Below are positions 16,534-25,939 of a DNA stretch of 64,000 bases, piece by piece (the stretch's first letter is position 1; each line of letters begins with the position of its first letter). Origin of the DNA: Flavobacterium potami (GTDB taxonomy: Bacteria; Bacteroidota; Bacteroidia; Flavobacteriales; Flavobacteriaceae); assembly GCF_020026915.1 (NCBI RefSeq), contig NZ_JAINUY010000008.1, positions 224,602 through 288,601 on the forward strand, in the 5' to 3' direction. The notes under the pieces are model-generated. The model made no database searches. It had not been told where the DNA came from and saw only the letters and a program-made list of their open reading frames with translations. A program made the position numbers and the translations under genes.

Positions 16534-18087
16534 TTAATTCACTGCATCAACCAATCTGACAAACTCAGATCGGTAACCATCTTCGTCATTAGACAATCCA
16601 GATTTTGCTAATTGTTTTATATCATAATTTGAACTGTTTGCAATATATTTTGAATCACGCAATTTTAATCCAAACCAGGAAACAGCAGTTGTAAATTTGA
16701 AATCAGGAGAACTGTTTTCCAAACTTGTTTTCTTATCTGCAATTACATTTACGATTTCAATGCTTTTGTTGCCATCAGGTTTTTTATATCTAAATTTTAC
16801 TGTTGCCAATTCCTCGCTGTAATTTCCGTCACTTTTTTGTGTTTTAGTATATTTCAAATCCGAAGGAACGTAATCACTTTCAACACCAGTTGGAATCACT
16901 TCATACAAAGCTGTAACCGAATGCCCGCTTCCTAATTCTCCAGCATCAATTTTATCGTTTTTAAAATCTTCAGCATTTAGTTTTCGATTTTCATACCCAA
17001 TCAATCGATACGCCTGAACATGTTTTGGATTGAATTCGATTTGAATTTTTACATCTTTAGCGATAGCAAACATCGAACCTTTAAATTCTTTTCCAAGAAA
17101 ACGATTTGCCTCTTGAATGTTGTCAATATAAGCGTAATTTCCGTTTCCTTTATCGGCAAGAATTTCCATTTTAGAATCTTTATAATTTCCCATTCCAAAA
17201 CCTAAAACAGTTAAGAAAACGCCAGATTCCCTTTTCTGTTCAATTAATTTCATCATATCGTCGTCAGTCGAAGCCCCAACATTAAAATCACCATCGGTAG
17301 CTATCACTACTCTATTGTTTCCTTCTTTGATAAAATTCTGTTGTGCCAGTTTGTAGGCCAATTCGATTCCTTCTCCACCTGCCGTGCTTCCTCCCGCATG
17401 TAAGTCGTCAAAAGCATCCATAATTTCGTCTTTATTATCTCCAGAAGTCGGTTCTAAAACTACTCCTGCAGAACCTGCATAAACGACAATCGAAACTTTA
17501 TCAATACTTCGAAGTTCTTTCACCAAAATCTTCATTGATTCTTTCAATAATGGTAATTTGTTCTGCTCGTCCATCGAACCTGAAACGTCCACTAAAAAAA
17601 CGAGATTAGTAGCCGGCAAATTTGCCATTGGAATATTCTTTCCCTGCAAACCAATTTTTAAAAGTCTACTGTTCTTATTCCACGGACAATCGCTGTATTC
17701 AGTATTTATAGAAAAAGGATGCTCGCCATCGGGCTGAGGATATTTGTATTTAAAGAAGTTGATCATTTCCTCAATGCGAACAGCATCTTTTGGAACTTTT
17801 TGTCCCTCATTTATGAATCGGCGAATATTGGTGTACGATGCATTATCAACATCGATAGAAAAAGTAGAAAGTGGTGTTTTAAGAGGAGATTCAAATGGAT
17901 TTTCTTCTAATCCTGCGTAGCTTTCCGTGTTAGGTTCGGGAGTTGCATAATCTTCATCAAGTGCATCAGTTGTGGCAACTGCAATTTCGGTACTATTTGC
18001 ATTCTCTTCAGCAGCGTAATCAGCTTTCTTACAGCCGAAAATAGTAAGTACGAGGAATGCCATCATAAAGAAATTAAAATTTCTCAT
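16534..18087 (-). CDS. VWA-domain lipoprotein (YfbK type)
   Basis: This 517-residue lipoprotein has a lipobox ending IFGC at about residue 19. It has the three-part YfbK-type layout: an N-terminal VWF-associated domain (TFSIDVDNASYTNIRRF around residue 75), a VWA domain with MIDAS DVSGS near residue 170 and ATDGDFNVG near residue 265, and a C-terminal DUF3520-like domain. I start at the ATG at 18087; an upstream frame to 18129 has a weaker beginning. Function is unknown in this family. It is one of five proteins with VWA-type domains in the window but lies outside the bat cluster. Confidence 0.85.
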   Translation of the reverse strand: MRNFNFFMMAFLVLTIFGCKKADYAAEENANSTEIAVATTDALDEDYATPEPNTESYAGLEENPFESPLKTPLSTFSIDVDNASYTNIRRFINEGQKVPKDAVRIEEMINFFKYKYPQPDGEHPFSINTEYSDCPWNKNSRLLKIGLQGKNIPMANLPATNLVFLVDVSGSMDEQNKLPLLKESMKILVKELRSIDKVSIVVYAGSAGVVLEPTSGDNKDEIMDAFDDLHAGGSTAGGEGIELAYKLAQQNFIKEGNNRVVIATDGDFNVGASTDDDMMKLIEQKRESGVFLTVLGFGMGNYKDSKMEILADKGNGNYAYIDNIQEANRFLGKEFKGSMFAIAKDVKIQIEFNPKHVQAYRLIGYENRKLNAEDFKNDKIDAGELGSGHSVTALYEVIPTGVESDYVPSDLKYTKTQKSDGNYSEELATVKFRYKKPDGNKSIEIVNVIADKKTSLENSSPDFKFTTAVSWFGLKLRDSKYIANSSNYDIKQLAKSGLSNDEDGYRSEFVRLVDAVN

Positions 18088-18305
18088 AAAGTAAATTTTT
18101 AAAATTAATAAATAGGTTATTGGCTTCAAATAAGGACTAGCATTCCGGATGTACTAGAGACGATTATTTGCATTTTTTCGAGTAAGCAAAATCGTGCCAA
18201 AATTTTCTCAATTATTTTTATAAAATGAAAATAAAACTGAAAACTCTTATTTTTAAAGGGATCTTTGGGGTAAAATATTTTTTATTTTTTTTGTAAAATG
18301 GAAAA

Positions 18306-18333
18306 TGTAGAGACGCACAGCAGTGTGTCTACA
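18306..18333. repeat. GTAGAGACGCAC-family palindrome (copy 2)
   Basis: TGTAGAGACGCACAGCAGTG followed by TGTCTACA. It is an imperfect palindrome, related to the copies at 2886 and 18550. Confidence 0.7.
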
Positions 18334-18390
18334 CCCAGCACGTCGACAAAGATTATATTAAAGGCGCTTATTTATAAAACAAGGGTATTC

Positions 18391-18451
18391 AACCACAAAT
18401 TACACAAATTTCCACAAATTGAATTAGCGGAAATTTGTGCAATTTGCGGTT
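18391..18451. repeat. 23-bp inverted repeat AACCACAAATTACACAAATT
   Basis: Left arm 18391-18413 and right arm 18429-18451 pair at 21 of 23 positions around a 15-bp loop. The words resemble the AATTCGTG family with substitutions. Confidence 0.7.
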
Positions 18452-18549
18452 AAAAATTGTTTGAATAAAATTTAAACAGGCTCTAATGATTAGAAATGAT
18501 TAATCATTTTAGATTCTCTAATCTGTAGCATTAATTTACATTCTTTGTT

Positions 18550-18576
18550 TTAGACGCACTGTGGTACGTCTCTACA
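18550..18576. repeat. GTAGAGACGCAC-family palindrome (copy 3)
   Basis: TTAGACGCACTGTGGTACGT followed by CTCTACA. It overlaps the stop codon (TAG, 18572-18574) of the cyclo-ligase gene, so the repeat supplies the end of that gene. Confidence 0.7.
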
Positions 18577-19144
18577 AAAACGTATAAATTTTCTCAGGCG
18601 TTACGCAATAATCTAATTTAATGTCCGATTCAAAAACATCGTCGATTTGATTGACAGCTTCAAAAAAAGAAAGTCCGATTTTGATGGTTTCGGGTTTGCA
18701 TTCGGCAAGGAATTTATCGTAAAAACCTTTTCCGTAACCAATTCGGTTTCCAAAAATATCAAAAGCCAAAAGCGGTACAAAAACCACCTCCACTTTAGAA
18801 GAAGGAACTTCGATTCCGTCAACGGGTTCCGGAATATTGTATTCGTTTTTTTTGATTTTTGTATTATCTGTCAAAAGAAAATGAGTCATTTTTCTAGTGT
18901 CAAAATCACTTTTAGAAATCAGGATTTCTTTGTCTTTACCAGAAAGTAAATGCAGTATAAATTCGGTATTCACTTCTTTATGTTCTTCAATTGGAAGAAA
19001 AACATGATAATAAATTTTATCCCAAATCGGCATTTGGATTAACTGGTTTGCAATTGCCAGACTTTTTTCTTCTACTTCATCAAAAGAAAGTGCTTTACGG
19101 AAATTTTTATATTCGATTCGGAGTTCTTTTTTACTCGTCGGCAT
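18572..19144 (-). CDS. 5-formyltetrahydrofolate cyclo-ligase
   Basis: This 190-residue cytosolic enzyme converts 5-formyl-THF to 5,10-methenyl-THF using ATP. The family signature is FGNRIGYGKGFYDKFL near residue 130, together with KKELRIEYKNFR at the N-terminus. The length matches. I start at the ATG at 19144, which overlaps the end of the upstream deacylase gene by 14 bp; the longer frame to 19210 would extend far into that gene. The overlap suggests translational coupling. Confidence 0.9.
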   Translation of the reverse strand: MPTSKKELRIEYKNFRKALSFDEVEEKSLAIANQLIQMPIWDKIYYHVFLPIEEHKEVNTEFILHLLSGKDKEILISKSDFDTRKMTHFLLTDNTKIKKNEYNIPEPVDGIEVPSSKVEVVFVPLLAFDIFGNRIGYGKGFYDKFLAECKPETIKIGLSFFEAVNQIDDVFESDIKLDYCVTPEKIYTFL

Positions 19145-20108
19145 TGTCTGGTGTTTTAGATAAATGATAAATAGCATCGCCTTCGTAAACAATTGGCGAA
19201 TGATTGGCATTAATTACAAAACCATCGTGCGGCGCTTTGACTTTTTGTTCAAATTTACCAAACGGATCCGTAATAATGGCTAAGATAGTACCTTTGGTAA
19301 CAAATCTCCCAACCAAATTAAAATCATGCAATAAACCCGAACATTTCGCCCGAAGCCAAACGGATTGTTTAATGTAAATCGACGGTTGTGCTGCAGGTTC
19401 TACAATTTGTTTAGAATCTAGCATTCCTAAATGATGCAATAATCTTTTTGTGCCTAAAACTCCTTCATTGGCAATTTCATTATTGATGTCCAGAGATTTT
19501 CCTCCTTCAAAAAGAAGCATTTTTACATTGGCGTTTTCAGAAGTTTTTCTAAAAGAGCCATTTATATTTTTGGAGTAAAGTGTAAAAGGCGCATTAAAAA
19601 TATCGGCCAACACTTTAAGATCAGGGTTATTTTCGGTAATTCTGATTTGTGGTGCGTTGAATCGGCTTGCTCCGCCCGCATGAAAATCGACAGCATAATC
19701 TAAAATTGGTAGAATCTCTTCGACGATATGATAGGCAAAACGGCTGGCAAGCGAACCTTTTTTACTTCCAGGAAAAACACGATTTAAGTCACGCCCGTCT
19801 GGAAACTCACGAGATTTATTGACAAAACCGTACATATTGATGACTGGAATGCAAATAATAGTACCACGCGAAGGTCTATTTATTTTTTTACTGATGATCT
19901 GACGAACCACTTCAACACCATTAATTTCATCGCCATGAATTCCGGCAGAGAATAAAATTGTTGGTCCATCATGCTTAGAACGACGCACAATTACAGGAAT
20001 ATTCAACTTAGTAGTAGTATGCAATCGGGCAATTTCGACATTTATGGTTCTGTGTTCTCCCGGCAAAATCGATTCGCCAAAAATAACCAATGGAGTACTA
20101 TTTTTCAT
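19131..20108 (-). CDS. Succinylglutamate desuccinylase/aspartoacylase-family deacylase
   Basis: This 325-residue zinc enzyme is of the M14-like AstE/AspA group. The zinc motif HxxE is His58/Glu61 in IHGDEINGVE, and DFHAGG near residue 148 supplies the third ligand. The C-terminus (VRAKCSGLLHDFNLVGRFVT) is the barrel-like domain of this group. Members remove acyl groups from amino acids or peptides; the substrate is not readable here. It diverges from uvrC and overlaps the cyclo-ligase gene downstream. Confidence 0.82.
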   Translation of the reverse strand: MKNSTPLVIFGESILPGEHRTINVEIARLHTTTKLNIPVIVRRSKHDGPTILFSAGIHGDEINGVEVVRQIISKKINRPSRGTIICIPVINMYGFVNKSREFPDGRDLNRVFPGSKKGSLASRFAYHIVEEILPILDYAVDFHAGGASRFNAPQIRITENNPDLKVLADIFNAPFTLYSKNINGSFRKTSENANVKMLLFEGGKSLDINNEIANEGVLGTKRLLHHLGMLDSKQIVEPAAQPSIYIKQSVWLRAKCSGLLHDFNLVGRFVTKGTILAIITDPFGKFEQKVKAPHDGFVINANHSPIVYEGDAIYHLSKTPDNADE

Positions 20109-20153
20109 GTAGAATTATAAAATCTAAATATAGAAATTATTCTTTTGATTTCG

Positions 20154-20161
20154 TAAATTTG
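20154..20161 (+). promoter_or_regulatory. -7 box for uvrC
   Basis: TAAATTTG, an exact TAnnTTTG match, in the gap between the divergent deacylase and uvrC genes. It predicts a transcript starting near 20168. Confidence 0.5.
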
Positions 20162-20243
20162 AAACTAATTCAATGTTAAGCTTCTTTTGAAAACCGAAAT
20201 GGTTTTTAAAACGCTTCTCGAACCTCTACAGAAAAACAAGAGA

Positions 20244-22037
20244 ATGCAAAAACCGGCCTTAGATCTTCAAATTTTAACTTTGCCTGACAATCCCGGCGTC
20301 TATCAATACTATGATAAAGACGGGAAAATCCTGTATGTCGGAAAAGCTAAAAATTTAAAAAAAAGGGTTTCTTCCTATTTCAACAAAATTCACGATACTG
20401 CCAAAACAAATGTTCTGGTAAAAAAAATCGTGACTATAAAACATATCGTCGTTCCTACAGAAACCGACGCACTTTTGTTAGAAAACAATCTAATTAAAAC
20501 CCTTCAGCCAAGATACAATGTATTGCTACGCGATGACAAAAGTTATCCGTGGATTTGTATTAAGAAAGAACCTTTTTCTAGAATATTTCTAACCCGAAGA
20601 ATGGTCAAAGATGGTTCAGAATATTTTGGCCCGTACACCAATTTCAAAATGGTGCATACGATTTTGGATTTGATTAAAGAATTGTATCCGCTTCGAACTT
20701 GCAATTACGATTTGAGCGAATCGAATATTAATTCGGGAAAATTCAAAGTTTGTCTGGAATATCATATTGGCAATTGTAAAGGTCCTTGTGAAGGTTTAGA
20801 ACCTCTAGAAGAATACCAAAGGCAAGTCAATGCAATTCGCGAAATCTTGAAAGGAAATTTTAAAGAAAGTTTGAAAGATTTCAAGAAGTTGATGAACACT
20901 TACGCGCAAAATTTGCAATTCGAAGAAGCGCAGAAAATCAAGGAAAAGATTGATGTTTTAGAAAACTATCAATCCAGATCAACGATTATCAATCCGAAGA
21001 TTACCAATATTGATGTTTTCTCAATTGTTTCTGATGAAAGTGCCGCTTATGTCAATTTTCTGCAGATTTCTCATGGTTCAATTATTCGTTCGCATACTTT
21101 AGACATTAAGAAAAAATTGGACGAATCTGATGAGGAATTATTAGAATTGGCGATTGTAGAATTGCGTGAACGTTTTCAATTATTATCCAAAGAAATTATT
21201 GTTCCTTTTGAAATGGATTTAGGCGAAAACATCAAAATAACGGTTCCTCAACTTGGAGATAAAAAGCAGATTTTAGATTTATCGATTCGAAATGCAAAGT
21301 TCTACCGAATTGAACAATTGAAACAACTCCAAATTGTAGATCCAGATCGTCATGTAAACCGAATTATGGCACAAATGCAGAAAGATTTACGACTTCCTGT
21401 TGAGCCTCGACATATCGAATGTTTTGATAACTCGAACATTCAAGGAACAAATCCTGTTGCAGCATGTGTGGTTTTTAAAGACGGAAAACCAAGCAAAAAA
21501 GATTACCGACATTTTAATGTCAAAACGGTTGTTGGTCCCGACGACTTTGCTTCGATGACCGAAATTGTATATCGCCGTTACAAAAGAGTGCTGGAAGAAA
21601 ATGAACCTTTGCCGCAATTAATTATTATTGACGGTGGAAAAGGACAACTTTCTGCTGCATTAAAAAGTATTGATGAACTAGGTCTACGTGGAAAAGTTGC
21701 CATAATCGGAATTGCCAAACGTCTGGAAGAACTTTTTTATCCAGGAGATTCGATTCCGTTATACCTAGACAAAAAATCGGAAACATTAAAAGTGATTCAA
21801 CAATTAAGAAACGAGGCGCATCGATTCGGAATCACTTTTCACAGAGATAAAAGAAGCAAATCGGCACTTAATTCTTCGGTCGAAAGTATTCCTGGAATTG
21901 GCGAAAAAACCATGCTTGCGTTAATACAACATTTTAAAAGTGTTAAAAGATTAAAATTGGCTTCAGAAAAAGAAATTTCGGACGTTGTAGGTGTTTCTAA
22001 AGCAAAAAAAATTGTCGACTTTTACAAAACCAACTAA
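20244..22037 (+). CDS. uvrC: Excinuclease ABC subunit C
   Basis: This 597-residue DNA-repair nuclease makes both incisions in nucleotide excision repair. It has an N-terminal GIY-YIG nuclease domain (PGVYQYYDKDGKILYVGKAK, about 13-32), a cysteine-containing region (CLEYHIGNCKGPCEG near 175), a UVR motif, an RNase-H-like nuclease (ECFDNSNIQG near 392, IIIDGGKGQL near 475) and C-terminal HhH motifs (SIPGIGEKTML). I start at the ATG at 20244, which begins MQKPALDLQ as is usual in flavobacteria. In-frame starts at 20199 (ATG) and 20187 (TTG) would add 15-19 residues. Confidence 0.95.
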   Translation: MQKPALDLQILTLPDNPGVYQYYDKDGKILYVGKAKNLKKRVSSYFNKIHDTAKTNVLVKKIVTIKHIVVPTETDALLLENNLIKTLQPRYNVLLRDDKSYPWICIKKEPFSRIFLTRRMVKDGSEYFGPYTNFKMVHTILDLIKELYPLRTCNYDLSESNINSGKFKVCLEYHIGNCKGPCEGLEPLEEYQRQVNAIREILKGNFKESLKDFKKLMNTYAQNLQFEEAQKIKEKIDVLENYQSRSTIINPKITNIDVFSIVSDESAAYVNFLQISHGSIIRSHTLDIKKKLDESDEELLELAIVELRERFQLLSKEIIVPFEMDLGENIKITVPQLGDKKQILDLSIRNAKFYRIEQLKQLQIVDPDRHVNRIMAQMQKDLRLPVEPRHIECFDNSNIQGTNPVAACVVFKDGKPSKKDYRHFNVKTVVGPDDFASMTEIVYRRYKRVLEENEPLPQLIIIDGGKGQLSAALKSIDELGLRGKVAIIGIAKRLEELFYPGDSIPLYLDKKSETLKVIQQLRNEAHRFGITFHRDKRSKSALNSSVESIPGIGEKTMLALIQHFKSVKRLKLASEKEISDVVGVSKAKKIVDFYKTN

Positions 22038-22046
22038 CAAAAATTT

Positions 22047-24329
22047 ATGCGCCTAACTCAGTCGTCTGTTCCGTCTATTCGGTTAAAAGGATTTTTCTCC
22101 AATTTGATTTGGAGGAATTTAGGCATGCTTGTTCTATTTTTTCTGCTGATTTCTCAAAAAAGTTTTTCACAAGAAGTTAAAAAAGATAGTGTAAAAAGAC
22201 CCAAAATTGGTTTGGTTCTAAGCGGCGGCGGCGCAAAAGGTTTTGCACATATTGGTGTTTTGAAAGTTTTGGAAGAAGCCGGAATCAAAATTGATTATAT
22301 CGGCGGAACAAGTATGGGGTCTGTAATTGGCGGACTTTATGCTTCTGGTTACAATGCTTCTCAAATTGACTCTATTTTCAAAAAAACCAATTTTGACGAC
22401 TTAATAAACGATTATATTCCGCGTTCATCCAAGAATTTCTACGGAAAAAAGAATGATGAATTGTATGCGATAGTTTTACCGTTCAGCAATTTCAGAGTCG
22501 GTATCCCGGAAGCACTTTCTAAGGGAATGTACAATTATAATTTATTGAGCAGCCTGACTAGAAATGTTCGACATATTCGTGATTTCAATAAACTGCCAAC
22601 TCCTTTTTTATGTATAGGAACTAACATAGAAACCGGAGAAGAAGTTTTATTGAACAAAGGAAATTTGGTTCAGGCCATGATGGCAAGTGCAGCTTTTCCT
22701 TCCTTATTTACTCCAGTTGAAATTGATGGAAATTTATTGGTCGACGGAGGCGTTGTCAATAATTACCCTATAAAAGAAGTTCGAAATCTTGGTGCCGATA
22801 TTATTATTGGGGTCGATGTCCAGGATGATTTGATGAAAAGAAAAAACCTAAAAAATGCGACTAAAATTCTGGTTCAGATCACCAATTTACAGTCCATTGA
22901 TAAAATGAAAAGCAAAATAAAAGATACTGATGTTTACATTAAACCAGATATTCGTGATTATGGTGTAATTTCATTTGACAAAGGAGAAGAAATCATCAGA
23001 AAAGGTGAAGAAGCCGCTTTTGCGGTTTATGAAAAAATTAAATCGTTATCAGACGAAACTACTTATTATAAAAAACCAAAACTAAAAATTGCAACAGATA
23101 CTATTCAGATTCAAAAAATAAACACTGAATTATTAGACAATTACACTAAAGAATATATTCGCGGTAAACTCCGATTTAAACCTGGAAATACAATCACATA
23201 CAATGATTTGAAAACGGGGATTAATAACCTAAATGCAACACAAAACTTCAGTACCATATCTTATTGCCTTCAGCCGGATGGTGAAAAAGATGATCTTGAT
23301 TTGGTTTTAAAAGAAAATCCAACCCAGACTTTTTTAAAGCTTGGACTTCATTATGACGGACTATATAAAAGTGGTATTTTATTGAATTTAACTCATAAAA
23401 AGACATTTTTAAAAAATGATGTTACTTCGTTGGATATTATTCTGGGAGATAACTTCAGATATGATTTCAATTATTATGTAGAAAACGGTTTCAATATCAG
23501 CTTTGGATTCCGTTCAAGATTAAATCAATTCAATCGAAATGTAACAACCAGTTTAAGTAATGTTGTTACTCAAAATCCAAATGTCAACTTAATTAATGTT
23601 GACTTTATGGATGTAAACAATCAAGCTTATTTTCAAACCATTTTTGTTCAGAAGTTCCTAATGGGAGGTGGTTTAGAATATAAATATTTAAAAATAAACT
23701 CACCAACACTGATCAATGAAGAAAACATTATAGACAAGAGCAACTATTTTAGTGCTTTTGCCTATTTAAAATACGATTCTTTTGATGATAAATATTATCC
23801 AAGTTCAGGGTTATATTTTTCTTCAGATCTGCAGACCTATTTGGCATCATCAGATTACACGAATACTTTTAAACCTTTTTCGATTGCCAAAGCAGAAGTT
23901 TCTTTTGTAAATACTTTATTCAACAGAGCCACTTTTAAAATTGATGCCGATGCGGGTTTTACTTTTGGAAATTCCAGCGTTCCTTTCTTTGATTTTATTT
24001 TAGGTGGTTACGGTTACAGTAAAATAAACAACTTCAATTATTTTTATGGATATGATTTCCTAAGCATTTCTGGAAACAGCTACATCAAAACAGGAATTAC
24101 TCTGGATTATGAAATTCTAAGAAAAAACCACATTAATCTTTCTGCCAATTTTGCAAATCTAGGAAACAACATTTTTTCGGATGTGAACTGGATTTCTATG
24201 CCCAAATATACAGGTTATGCCGTAGGTTATGGATTAGAAACCATTATTGGCCCAATAGAAATCAAACAATCATGGTCGCCTGAAATGTCTAGGAGTTTTA
24301 CTTGGTTTAGTATTGGCTTTTTATTTTAA
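22047..24329 (+). CDS. Patatin-like phospholipase with C-terminal outer-membrane barrel
   Basis: This 760-residue protein has a signal peptide (about 25-42), then a patatin domain with oxyanion loop SGGGAKG (59-65), nucleophile Ser89 in GTSMG and the catalytic Asp in VDGGVVNNYP near residue 232. A POTRA-like segment and a 16-strand-type Omp85/surface-antigen barrel follow and end in FSIGFLF. This is the PlpD type, an autotransported or outer-membrane lipase. It follows uvrC by 9 bp. Confidence 0.88.
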   Translation: MRLTQSSVPSIRLKGFFSNLIWRNLGMLVLFFLLISQKSFSQEVKKDSVKRPKIGLVLSGGGAKGFAHIGVLKVLEEAGIKIDYIGGTSMGSVIGGLYASGYNASQIDSIFKKTNFDDLINDYIPRSSKNFYGKKNDELYAIVLPFSNFRVGIPEALSKGMYNYNLLSSLTRNVRHIRDFNKLPTPFLCIGTNIETGEEVLLNKGNLVQAMMASAAFPSLFTPVEIDGNLLVDGGVVNNYPIKEVRNLGADIIIGVDVQDDLMKRKNLKNATKILVQITNLQSIDKMKSKIKDTDVYIKPDIRDYGVISFDKGEEIIRKGEEAAFAVYEKIKSLSDETTYYKKPKLKIATDTIQIQKINTELLDNYTKEYIRGKLRFKPGNTITYNDLKTGINNLNATQNFSTISYCLQPDGEKDDLDLVLKENPTQTFLKLGLHYDGLYKSGILLNLTHKKTFLKNDVTSLDIILGDNFRYDFNYYVENGFNISFGFRSRLNQFNRNVTTSLSNVVTQNPNVNLINVDFMDVNNQAYFQTIFVQKFLMGGGLEYKYLKINSPTLINEENIIDKSNYFSAFAYLKYDSFDDKYYPSSGLYFSSDLQTYLASSDYTNTFKPFSIAKAEVSFVNTLFNRATFKIDADAGFTFGNSSVPFFDFILGGYGYSKINNFNYFYGYDFLSISGNSYIKTGITLDYEILRKNHINLSANFANLGNNIFSDVNWISMPKYTGYAVGYGLETIIGPIEIKQSWSPEMSRSFTWFSIGFLF

Positions 24330-24648
24330 TACACAAATAACGAATACTTCAATAAAATCACTATATTTTTTTGCTATATAAAAATTATATCAAAAAAAAT
24401 AAAACATCTTATAGTTATAATTAATATAATTTTTATTTTTACTCGGAAAAAATTACGACATTTGTTATAATGAAAACAAATTGGACAGGTTTATTAGAGT
24501 ATCTTCAATTCCTCATTAAGAGAAATCCAGAGTAATGGCTCTATAGAATTGAAATAATCAGTTAATTGTAAAAAATTAAACTGGTTAGTATCACTGCAAT
24601 TCAAATTTTCGAATTATCTAATTTACTAATTATCTAATTGAGAAAGCC
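24330..24648. other. 319-bp leader region of hmgA with a small open frame and hairpin
   Basis: No exact TAnnTTTG box was found. A 21-codon frame (24470-24535, MKTNWTGLLEYLQFLIKRNP then E) ends inside an inverted repeat TTCAATTC (24504-24511) / GAATTGAA (24546-24553). The last 40 bp carry AATTATCTAATT words of the family found around the next gene. A regulatory leader is possible but unproven. Confidence 0.35.
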
Positions 24649-25806
24649 ATGCCATTATATCATAAACTCGGAGATTTTCCTCAAAAAAGACATACCCAAT
24701 TTGAAAAACCAAACGGCGGTTTTTACTACGAACAATTGTTTGGTACCGAAGGTTTTCATGGACATTCATCATTGTCTTACCATGTACACAGACCTACGCA
24801 GGTCAAAGAAATTTTAAACTCTTATTCGGTTGAACCAAAAATTGCAATCGGAAAAAATATAAAATCACTTCTTTTTAAAGGTTTTGAATTAAAACCTGAA
24901 AACGACTTTTTGGATAGCCGAAAAGCAATGCTTGTAAACAAAGATTGCATTATTGGTTTGGCTGCGCCGAAAGAATCGCTCCGAAATTATTTTTACAAAA
25001 ATGCCGATGCCGATGAAATGCTTTTCATCCATAGAGGAAAAGGGAAATTAAGAACCATGTTGGGAAATATTCCTTTTGAATATGGCGATTATCTAATTAT
25101 TCCGCGTGGTATTATTTATCAGATAGATTTCGAAACAGAAGACAATAGATTATTTTACGTAGAATCGTATTCTCCTTTTTATACTCCAAAACGTTATAAA
25201 AACCAATCGGGTCAGCATTTAGAGCATTCGCCATTTTGCGAACGAGATTTTATTCTGCCAAACGAATTGGAAACGCACGACGAAAAAGGCGATTTTTTAA
25301 TTAAAATCAAAAAAGAAGGAATGATGCACGAAGTAGTTTATGCCACACATCCGTTTGATGTTGTAGGTTGGGACGGCTACAACTTTCCATACGGATTCTC
25401 CATTCACAATTTCGAACCTATAACTGGGCGTGTTCACCAACCGCCGCCAGTACATCAAACATTTGAAACGGCAACCTTTGTCGTTTGTTCATTCTGCCCA
25501 AGACTTTACGATTATCATCCAAAAGCCATTCCGGCACCATACAATCACAGCAATATAGATTCTGACGAAGTACTATATTATGTAGATGGCGATTTTATGA
25601 GTCGTAATAATATTGAGCAAGGTCATATCACTTTACACCCAAAAGGAATTCCACACGGACCAGCGCCTGGAGCCATGGAACGCAGTATTGGTCACAAAGA
25701 AACTCAGGAATTAGCCGTAATGGTGGATACTTTCCGTCCATTAATGGTTACTGAAGAAGCAATGGGATTGGATGATGGGAAATATTATAAATCCTGGACG
25801 GAGTAG
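24649..25806 (+). CDS. hmgA: Homogentisate 1,2-dioxygenase
   Basis: This 385-residue cupin-type non-haem iron dioxygenase opens the ring of homogentisate to maleylacetoacetate in tyrosine degradation. Family features are YVHRPTQVK near the N-terminus, FHGHSSLSYH, the core HPFDVVGWDGYNFPYGFSIH around residue 235, and the iron-ligand region HGPAPGAMERSIGH near 345. It is shorter than the human enzyme (about 445) but is the usual length for Bacteroidota homologues. The hpd gene for the preceding step lies just downstream, past one inserted gene. Confidence 0.9.
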   Translation: MPLYHKLGDFPQKRHTQFEKPNGGFYYEQLFGTEGFHGHSSLSYHVHRPTQVKEILNSYSVEPKIAIGKNIKSLLFKGFELKPENDFLDSRKAMLVNKDCIIGLAAPKESLRNYFYKNADADEMLFIHRGKGKLRTMLGNIPFEYGDYLIIPRGIIYQIDFETEDNRLFYVESYSPFYTPKRYKNQSGQHLEHSPFCERDFILPNELETHDEKGDFLIKIKKEGMMHEVVYATHPFDVVGWDGYNFPYGFSIHNFEPITGRVHQPPPVHQTFETATFVVCSFCPRLYDYHPKAIPAPYNHSNIDSDEVLYYVDGDFMSRNNIEQGHITLHPKGIPHGPAPGAMERSIGHKETQELAVMVDTFRPLMVTEEAMGLDDGKYYKSWTE

Positions 25807-25813
25807 TAATTAG

Positions 25814-25936
25814 TTAATGTGGCAATTAGAAAATTAGATAATTCTCTGCAAACTGTATAAACTAAATAATTGTTGTAATTTTAAACTTACAAAATAAATT
25901 ATCTCATTAACACATTTTCTAATTATCTAATTACCC
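25814..25936. repeat. Left AATTAGATAATT arm of the first four-helix-bundle unit
   Basis: 25814-25843 (containing CAATTAGAAAATTAGATAAT) matches the reverse complement of 26351-26380 at 27 of 30 positions. A second, inner set of words (AAATTATCTCATTAACAC, CTAATTATCTAATTAC) ends right before the ATG at 25940. Confidence 0.8.
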
Positions 25937-25939
25937 AAA

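Larger units (their letters stand above)
18088..18571. other. 484-bp intergenic region holding three palindromic repeats
   Basis: No coding frame with a credible start was found. The region holds two GTAGAGACGCAC-family palindromes and one long inverted repeat (listed separately). The rest is AT-rich. No exact TAnnTTTG box was found for the VWA lipoprotein gene. Confidence 0.6.

Noticed and set aside
20187..20243. Upstream starts (TTG 20187, ATG 20199) for uvrC
   Set aside because: They add residues not typical of the family; the ATG at 20244 gives the usual beginning. The ATG at 20199 is not excluded.
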